From: UBA5336 sp964415675
GTDB lineage: Bacteria; Pseudomonadota; Alphaproteobacteria; Caulobacterales; Hyphomonadaceae
Assembly: GCA_964415675.1 (NCBI GenBank)
Contig: CAYQBG010000010.1
Span: forward strand, 62,001-126,000
Length of the DNA: 64,000 nucleotides
Direction of reading: 5' to 3'
The notes under the pieces were generated by a model. It did not search any database, was not told the DNA's origin, and saw only the letters and a list, made by a program, of their open reading frames with translations. Positions 16,506 to 23,300 of the stretch are shown piece by piece; positions within the stretch are counted from its first letter, which is position 1, and every line of letters begins with the position of its first letter. A program made the position numbers and the translations under genes.

Positions 16506-16824
16506 CTTGCTGCCAATTCACTGATGCCTGGCGCTGCAAATGGCTGGTGGCGCCCGACTTGTCCAAAATCTTGATCGTCATCCCGCAGAGCGATCCCAGG
16601 CTTGCCCGCCCTGGTGCCCATGGGGGCGGGCAGGATCACTGCCAGCCCCCTTATCCCCTTCTGGTGCAACTTGTCACGCCATGCCCGCCAGCATGACCGG
16701 TCGCCTGTCCCGAATCAGGACCAACCCCTCCACTCTGCAAAAATTCGACCAGTACGGGAATTTTAACAATTTGGCAGTTTTTCCCGTCTAGGTGGCATTC
16801 ATCATCTGCTGTCCGGGGGATCAC
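16506..16824. other. Intergenic region upstream of the surface-protein locus
   Basis: About 320 bases without a supported gene. The left part contains the hairpin at 16603-16632; the right part (about 16735-16800) is A/T-richer than its surroundings and is the likely promoter region of the gene at 16825. I could not fix a sigma-70 promoter with confidence. Confidence 0.5.
16603..16632 (+). terminator. Possible transcription-ending hairpin after ilvE
   Basis: Arms TGCCCGCCC (16603-16611) and GGGCGGGCA (16624-16632) with a 12-base loop, 98 bases past the ilvE stop. There is no T-tract after it, so it is not a classical intrinsic terminator; it could protect the 3' end of the transcript. Confidence 0.35.
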
Positions 16825-17313
16825 ATGAAGCATACGATCAAATCTCTTGCCGCCATCCTGCTGGCCGCGTCGGTCGCGTTCCCGTCGCTTGCAGACGACT
16901 CACCGCTTGAGAGTCAGCTGGAAGTGGCGATGGTCATTCAGGAGAGCCAGGGCGAAATTGTTCGACCGGCCGAGAGCATCGTTCCTGGCGCGGTGCTGCA
17001 GTACAGCCTGGATTACAAGAACAACTCCGAGGGCGCATTCGAAGGATTCACCATTCTTGGCCCGATCCCGGAGAACACAGAATTCCTGCCTGAGACCGAA
17101 GACACCGACAGTAGGTCTGTCTTTGAGGCCAAGGTGGAGGGGCTCGACTGGGCGCGCCCGCCCATAACCCGTTACGAAACCGACGCGGAGGGCGTTCTGC
17201 GCCCGGTGAAAATACCCGCCAGCGAATATACAGCCGTGCGCTGGAGGCTCGCCGAGCCGCTTGCGCCCGGTGGCACCGCACGCGCGGTCTACAGAGTCCG
17301 GGTTGCCGACTAG
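16825..17313 (+). CDS. Small exported DUF11-like protein
   Basis: 162 residues from the ATG at 16825, which opens a clear signal peptide (MKHTIKSLAAILLAASVAFPSLA, cleavage expected before DDSP). The mature part is one beta-rich module of the DUF11 type: VPGAVLQYSLDYKNNSEGAFEGFTILGPIP carries the repeated pattern of an N-X-S/G-rich strand pair followed by a P-X-X-T/F segment, then a C-terminal WRLAEPLAPGGTARAVYRVRVAD. It precedes two much larger genes with related modules by 63 bases. I infer an exported, structural role; no enzyme motif is present. An upstream in-frame Met (16792) would destroy the signal peptide. Confidence 0.75.
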   Translation: MKHTIKSLAAILLAASVAFPSLADDSPLESQLEVAMVIQESQGEIVRPAESIVPGAVLQYSLDYKNNSEGAFEGFTILGPIPENTEFLPETEDTDSRSVFEAKVEGLDWARPPITRYETDAEGVLRPVKIPASEYTAVRWRLAEPLAPGGTARAVYRVRVAD

Positions 17314-17376
17314 CGCCCCGGTCAGCCCAGCCGCCTTTCCAATGCCGCTGCCTGTCTTGCAAGGAGTTCTTCCGAC

Positions 17377-20187
17377 ATGAAATTCAACCCAAAGATGAAG
17401 CGATCACTGCTCGTCTCCGGCCTCACCGTCAGTGCCATTGCCTTGATGGCGGGTGCTGCCCTCGCCGCACCGCCTCCGGCCGACACCGTGATCGGCAACC
17501 AGGCGGCTGCGACCTATACCTCGAATGGCGAGACGTTTACGGTCCAGTCGAACCTCGTCGAGACCGTGGTCAACGAAGTTTTCGACCTGACTTTGGCGAC
17601 CGACCAGACTCGGTCCGGTGCGCCCGGCTCGCTGGTCTTCTTCCCGCATGCGATTACCAATAACGGCAACACGGACGATGTTTTCGACCTGACCGCTGCC
17701 GCAGCCGGTGGCACGGACGATTTTCCTCTCACGGGAATCGAGATCTTCCCCGACCGTGATCAGGACGGTGTTCCCGACAGCCTGACGCCGATCAGCGTGA
17801 CGCCGGCATTGCTGGCTGGCGAGAGTTTCGGGATCGTGGTCCGCGCCACGGTGCCATCGACGGCGGCGCCCACCGAAACCACCGACTTCACGATGACGGC
17901 AACCAGCCAGAACGACCCGGCAGCGACACAGACCAATACCGACACGGTCGCCATTACCTCCGATGGGATTATCGACCTTCTCAAGGATCAGTCGCTCAGC
18001 GTCGATGCTGATGGCGACGGGAAGATCAGCCTGGGTGACACTATCGAAGTCACGCTGACCTATTCCAATACAGGCATCGGAACCGCGACCGGCGTCGTCA
18101 TCACTGACGATCTGCCAACCACGAATGCCAATGGCGACCCGATCACGCTGACATATGTCGCCGGTTCGGGCGAATGGTCCGACAATCCGGGCGTCGCCCT
18201 GACCGAGGCGGCCGGCAATGTCGAGGCGACCAATGCGCAGGGAACCTCGCTGGAATACGAGGCGACCGGCTCCACTACTTTGATCGCGACGCTCGACACG
18301 ATCGCGCCCGGTCGCTCCGGCGCCATCAGCTTCGATTATGTCGTGACCACTGCGCCGCAGGGCACGATCGAGAATGTCGCGCAGGTCGAAAGCGATACGC
18401 AGACGCCAACATCCTCCAATTCCTCCCCGGTCAGCGTTGATCCGGCTGCCGATCTTGTGGTCGCTGATGCAGCGGCGACCGGTTCGACGCCTTCCGGTGG
18501 CGTCGATGGCGCGAACCTGGATGGCAGCGAGACCTCGTCCACCGATGATGATGGCGCCGCGGATGACGTCATCACCGGCACTGGCGACATCTATGCCGGT
18601 GAGAGCATGGTTTTCGACTTCGTGGTCACAAATCTCGGCAATGAGGCAGACACGATTCTGCTCGACATCGCCAATGGCGACTTTCCGGTCGGCACCAGCT
18701 TCGATTTTGTCGCGCCCGACGGGATCACTCCGATTGTCGGCGACAAGATCGACCTGGCCTCAGGCGCCAGTACCCATATCCAGCTGGTCGCCAGCCTTCC
18801 TGCCGATGCACCCGCGACCGCGGCGCCCGCCGGCTTCGATGCTACCGTCACCGTAACCTCGCGCAAGGATGGCGGGGTCACCAATGCCACCACGGTCCTG
18901 TTCAACGGCGCGGTGATCACGCCTCCGGTCGACCTGGTGAACACCGATGGTTCAGGCGGGGTAAGTGGTGGTGTCGGCAATGGCGCTGTCGATGATGGCG
19001 GCGATCCGTGGAACACGCTGACAGTGCGTCCGGGCGAGACGGCGGTCTTCCCGCTGCAGATCTCCGTTGATGCCGGCGCGCCAGCCAACACGTTCGATCT
19101 CCTGGCCTCGACCGATGCCAGCTTCGCCACCCTCAGCCTGCCCGATGGATGGGCAGTGAATTTCTACGATACCAACGGTGTGAAGATCACCACGACCGGC
19201 GCCTTGACGCCCACGCCCGGTGCCCCAGCCGTGTTCGACTATGAGGCCCGTGTGAGCGTACCGGCGAGTGCCGGCGCGGATGCAGCCGGAACAGGTATCT
19301 ATTTCCGAGCCGAAAGCCCTGTGAATGGTGCGTCCGACACCAAGCTCGATGCGGTGGCGGTCGAAGAAGTGGTCGATCTGGCCATGGAGGCTGACACGGT
19401 TGTCCAGTCTGCGCCTGGCGGTGTTGCAATTGTGGCGCATACGATCACCAATCTCGGCAATTCGACCGTGACCGGCGGCGAGATCAGCCTTGGTGGCACC
19501 GATCCGTTCACGGGGCAGGGGATTTCCGCTGCGGTGTTCTACGATGCCAATAATGATGGCGTGCTCGATGCCAGCGATCCTCTGATGACCAATCTTTCGC
19601 AGGTGGTGGGAAGCGACGCAGTGGCTGGCCTCTCGCCAGGCGAGCAGGCACGGGTCTTCGTGCGCGCCCAGGTGCCATCGACGGTCAGTTTTGGCATCCA
19701 GGAAACTGGTGACCTGACCGTTTCCGACAGCCTGACCACAGCAAATGGTGCGGCGACGGACGAGGACACGAGCAATAATGAGGTGTTTGACACGATCACC
19801 ATCATTTCCGGTGACATGGTGATCACCAAGGAGCAGGCGGTTGATGCCGACTGTGACGGTACGCCCGAGACCGGCTATTCGCTGAATTCGTCCTCGGCCG
19901 ATCCGGGCGACTGCATCGCCTACCGCCTTATCGCGGACAATACCGGAACCTCGGAAGCGACCAATGTTGTCATCAACGACACGGTCCCGGGTTTTACCAC
20001 CCTCGAACACTGCACGGCCGGTGCCTGCGCGCCCGCTCTCACCATTGATGGTGCAACGGGCACGGTGGATATCGTGCCGGCCGACGAGGGCACAGGATCA
20101 GTGGCAAGCTCCGCGCAGAATGCCGGCTTCTCACTGTCGCCGGGGTCGCGCGCCGTTCTGACCTTCTCGGTCCAGATCGACGAGTAA
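17377..20187 (+). CDS. Exported repeat protein, DUF11-like, with calcium-loop motifs
   Basis: 936 residues. A signal peptide (about residues 1-30, ending ALAAPPP) is followed by four imperfect modules of 110-150 residues beginning near residues 69, 357, 518 and 666. Each starts with D-L, then an acidic/glycine stretch, a T/S-N-X-GN segment such as HAITNNGN, VVTNLGN or HTITNLGN, and ends with a PGE/AGE strand and a VPST-like turn. Between them lie two classical DUF11 domains (about 216-340 and 840-936). Loops DRDQDGVPD, DADGDGKIS and DANNDGVLD look like calcium-binding EF/dockerin-type loops. Cysteine is nearly absent until the last 110 residues. A strong AAGGAG precedes the start. No anchor is visible, so I infer a secreted or cell-surface structural protein. 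Confidence 0.8.
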   Translation: MKFNPKMKRSLLVSGLTVSAIALMAGAALAAPPPADTVIGNQAAATYTSNGETFTVQSNLVETVVNEVFDLTLATDQTRSGAPGSLVFFPHAITNNGNTDDVFDLTAAAAGGTDDFPLTGIEIFPDRDQDGVPDSLTPISVTPALLAGESFGIVVRATVPSTAAPTETTDFTMTATSQNDPAATQTNTDTVAITSDGIIDLLKDQSLSVDADGDGKISLGDTIEVTLTYSNTGIGTATGVVITDDLPTTNANGDPITLTYVAGSGEWSDNPGVALTEAAGNVEATNAQGTSLEYEATGSTTLIATLDTIAPGRSGAISFDYVVTTAPQGTIENVAQVESDTQTPTSSNSSPVSVDPAADLVVADAAATGSTPSGGVDGANLDGSETSSTDDDGAADDVITGTGDIYAGESMVFDFVVTNLGNEADTILLDIANGDFPVGTSFDFVAPDGITPIVGDKIDLASGASTHIQLVASLPADAPATAAPAGFDATVTVTSRKDGGVTNATTVLFNGAVITPPVDLVNTDGSGGVSGGVGNGAVDDGGDPWNTLTVRPGETAVFPLQISVDAGAPANTFDLLASTDASFATLSLPDGWAVNFYDTNGVKITTTGALTPTPGAPAVFDYEARVSVPASAGADAAGTGIYFRAESPVNGASDTKLDAVAVEEVVDLAMEADTVVQSAPGGVAIVAHTITNLGNSTVTGGEISLGGTDPFTGQGISAAVFYDANNDGVLDASDPLMTNLSQVVGSDAVAGLSPGEQARVFVRAQVPSTVSFGIQETGDLTVSDSLTTANGAATDEDTSNNEVFDTITIISGDMVITKEQAVDADCDGTPETGYSLNSSSADPGDCIAYRLIADNTGTSEATNVVINDTVPGFTTLEHCTAGACAPALTIDGATGTVDIVPADEGTGSVASSAQNAGFSLSPGSRAVLTFSVQIDE
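17584..19740 (+). repeat. Four protein-level repeats within the 936-residue surface protein
   Basis: Modules start near 17584, 18448, 18930 and 19375. They share a D-L opening, an acidic/glycine run, a N-X-GN segment (degenerate in the third), and a VPST/LPAD/VPAS turn near the end. Identity between copies is low at the protein level and not visible at the DNA level, so the duplication is old. Confidence 0.6.
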
Positions 20188-20200
20188 CCCCTAACCCCCC

Positions 20201-20250
20201 GGGCGGTGCATGCTGGTAAGACCGCCCCTCCGAGCCGGCATGCACCGCCC
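20201..20250 (+). promoter_or_regulatory. Long hairpin between the two large surface-protein genes
   Basis: Arms GGGCGGTGCATGCTGG (20201-20216) and CCGGCATGCACCGCCC (20235-20250) pair over 16 positions with one G-T, around an 18-base loop. It begins 13 bases after the stop of the 936-residue gene and lies 68 bases ahead of the next start. No T-run follows, so read-through is expected. Such a structure would shield the upstream message from 3' decay or attenuate the downstream gene, giving more of the 936-residue product than of the 1933-residue one. That role is inferred. Confidence 0.65.
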
Positions 20251-20317
20251 ACCACCACCTCCTCCCGCCTGACATCCCCCATTCGCCCCAGCCCCCTGGC
20301 CATGACGGAGCATTGCA

Positions 20318-23300
20318 ATGAGCCGCCAATTTGCCCCCGCCTGGCGCGTTCAGAGCCTGATGCTCGTCTCAGCGCTTGCTGGCCCGGTCGCTCGCGCGGA
20401 CATGCCGCTGGCTGGCACGCAAATCAGGAATACCGGCGAGGTGAGCTTTCTGAATACGCGTATCGGCCAGATCGAGACCGTATCCACAAACACAGTGACC
20501 ACGCTTGTCGCCGAACGCCCCCGCTTCGACATAGATGTCGATCAGACCTATGTACGCGCGCCCGGCGAGACGGCGCTGTTCGCCTTCCTGGTCACGAATA
20601 CCGGCAACATTGCCGCCGATGTCGATATCGCGTTCGGAGATATCACGGGCGATTTCCGCTTTTCCTATGCGAATGCCTGGGTCGATACCAATGGTAATGG
20701 CCAGATCGATCCGAACGATCTGCCGCTGGGAGACGACACCCTCCTGCATCTTCCCCATGCGGCAGCGCGGGGCATTCTTGTCGATGTCGGTGTGCCCGAA
20801 ACAGCCCGTCTGGGTGAGCGGGCAACCGGTCGGCTGTCAGGTGTGCTTGTCGGCGCATCAGATGGCGTTGCTTCTGGCCAGTCAACAGGTTTCGGTGCGC
20901 GTCCAAACTCCGGCCTGCCGGCGGCGAGTGGCGCGTCCTCAGCCTTTGGCGAGGTGATTGTCGATGAGCGCGGCCTCTCCTTGCAAAAGGGAGCCAGTTC
21001 AGGCGATGCGGCGAGCGGCGACGAGATCGTTTACACGCTCAAACTGCGCAACAATGCGAATGCGCCGTTTGATCCGGATCGCCAGTTCGATGGCGTACCC
21101 CTGAGTATTGATGGCGTGCCGGAAGAAGTCCTCATCGTGCGCGATCCCATCCCGCTGCACACGACATTCTCGCGGGTCCTGGAGACGCATGACTTCACCG
21201 CAGTCTATCAGACCGCCAATGAGACAGCAGAGGAATGGTCAAGAACCCCGCCAGCCGATCCGGGCGGCGTGACCGCGCTCGGTTTCATCCTGGCAGATCC
21301 GTTCCCAACGGGCCAGTCGCGTGATTTCCGTTTTGCCGTGACGGTTAATGCGGCCACGGATGGCCTTCTGGTGGAGAATATCGGCGAGGTCCTTCTGCCG
21401 GGCGGTGCTGCGGGCTTTGACCCCTCCGAGTCGAACCGTGTCGTGACCGCCATTAGCGGCGAGCGCGGAACGATCGAATTTCATCTCAGCGAGGCTTTCA
21501 GCGATCCGGTTGGCGAGGCCGGTTTTGGCGATTCGCTATTTTTGGAAGCTGTCTCAGGCCAGTGCAATGTCTCCTCCGGGATTGATACTGCGGCCATCAC
21601 GGTGTCCAGCGCGCCCGGCGGTGACCGCGAGATCGTCATCGCCGTTGAGACAGCCCCGAATTCGGGCATCTTCCGCACGCAGGCGCTTGCGGTGGCACAG
21701 GCTGATGACCTCCTGCCGGGCGATGGCGTCCTGCAGGGGGCAGAACGCTCAATGGCCACCGCCAGCGTGGACTGCGACCCGGGACTGACCGAATCCGTCA
21801 CGATTGCGCCGGCTGGCGTGGTCTTCGATTCTGCAACCAATGAACCGGTCGGCGGGGCACTTGTCGAACTGGTCGGCCTCGATGGGCAGGTCCTGACCAG
21901 CGAAACCACGGATGCGGCCGGCCTTTTCACCATCTCCGCGCCAGAAGCCGGAGCTGCCCGTCTGCGGGTCACACCACCAAGCGATCTCATCTCACCGTCA
22001 CGGCGCAAGGGGTTTGCAGGCTATGGCCGCCAGGTGCACCCGCATGCCTCCTTCGGGCGCGCCTTCGATATCGGCTTGCCGGGACGCAGGCTGAATATCG
22101 ATATTCCGGTCGATCCCGACCTGACGGGGGCGCTTGCCCTGGCCAAGACCTCCGAGAGCATCGAGGCGCGCACCGGCGATATAGTCACGTTCAATATCGA
22201 GTTGCGCAACAATTCTCCGGTGGCGGTGCAGATGAGCGAGATCGAGGACCGGTTGCCGCCGGGTTTTGCCTATCTTGACGGGTCTGCAAGGCTGGACGGG
22301 ATGGCGCTGGCCGATCCCGGGCGGCGGGCCAGCGGTGAGATTGTCTTCGAGACGGGACTGATCGAACCCTTTGCGGACAGTGAGCTGGTCTATTCCGTCC
22401 GTGTCACGCCGAATTCCGGGCAGGGGGAGCGCACCAATTTCGCGCGGCTGAGCGGTATTCCGGTCGGCCATACCGAGCCAGTCCAGTCCAATCTCGCCTC
22501 GCACACGGTTCGCATTGATGACAGCTCCGGGGTGTTCTCCCGCGACGGCGTAGTTCTTGGCAAAGTGTTCCTTGATTGCGATGGCGACGGCGTCCAGTCC
22601 AATCATCATGGCGAGGAACCGGGCCTGCCGGGCGTCCAGTTGCATCTCGATGATGGCCTGTCGGTGGTCACTGATGTGAAAGGCCGCTACTCGCTGCCGG
22701 GCCTGTCGCCACGTACCCATGTGATCGATGTCTATGATCCGACATTGCCGCCGGGCACGGCGGTGGTCGCCACAAGGGCGCTGGACGCGGGACGGGCCGG
22801 ATCGCGTTTCGTGCCACTGAAAGCCGGTGAGATCCGTTCTGAAGCCTTTGCTGTCCGTCCCGTCGAGGGCGAGTGCCGCGCCGAACTGATGAGCCGTCTG
22901 CGGGCAAGGATTGACGGGTTCGACCAGGCCGCGCTCGGGATTCCCCGTTCGGCCGCCAGCTTGCAATTCGACACCGTGCGCGCTGGCGGGCGCGGGCGCG
23001 TGGAAGCCAGCCGCGCGGTTGAGAGCGCGGCCTTCGAACGGGCCCGCACCGGACATCGCCTGACGGCGCCGGCAAGGCAGATCGCGCCGACCATGGATCT
23101 CAAGCCGCTGCTGGCCGACCTGCCCGATCTTCCGTCGTTTCTCGACCTTGAGGATGGTGACGCTGTTCTCGACCGGAAAGTCTCAGTCCGGGTTGCCGCG
23201 CCGGCCGGCACCGAGGTCGAGCTTTCGCGCAATGGCGCGCCGGTCGAGGACGACCGTATTGGTCAGCGCATCAGCGACGGGACCCACCAGATCATTGAAT

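Noticed and set aside
18952..23056. Antisense open frames of about 350 codons inside both large surface-protein genes
   Set aside because: The plus-strand frames have signal peptides, domains and a terminator; the antisense products are His/Arg-rich and without domains.
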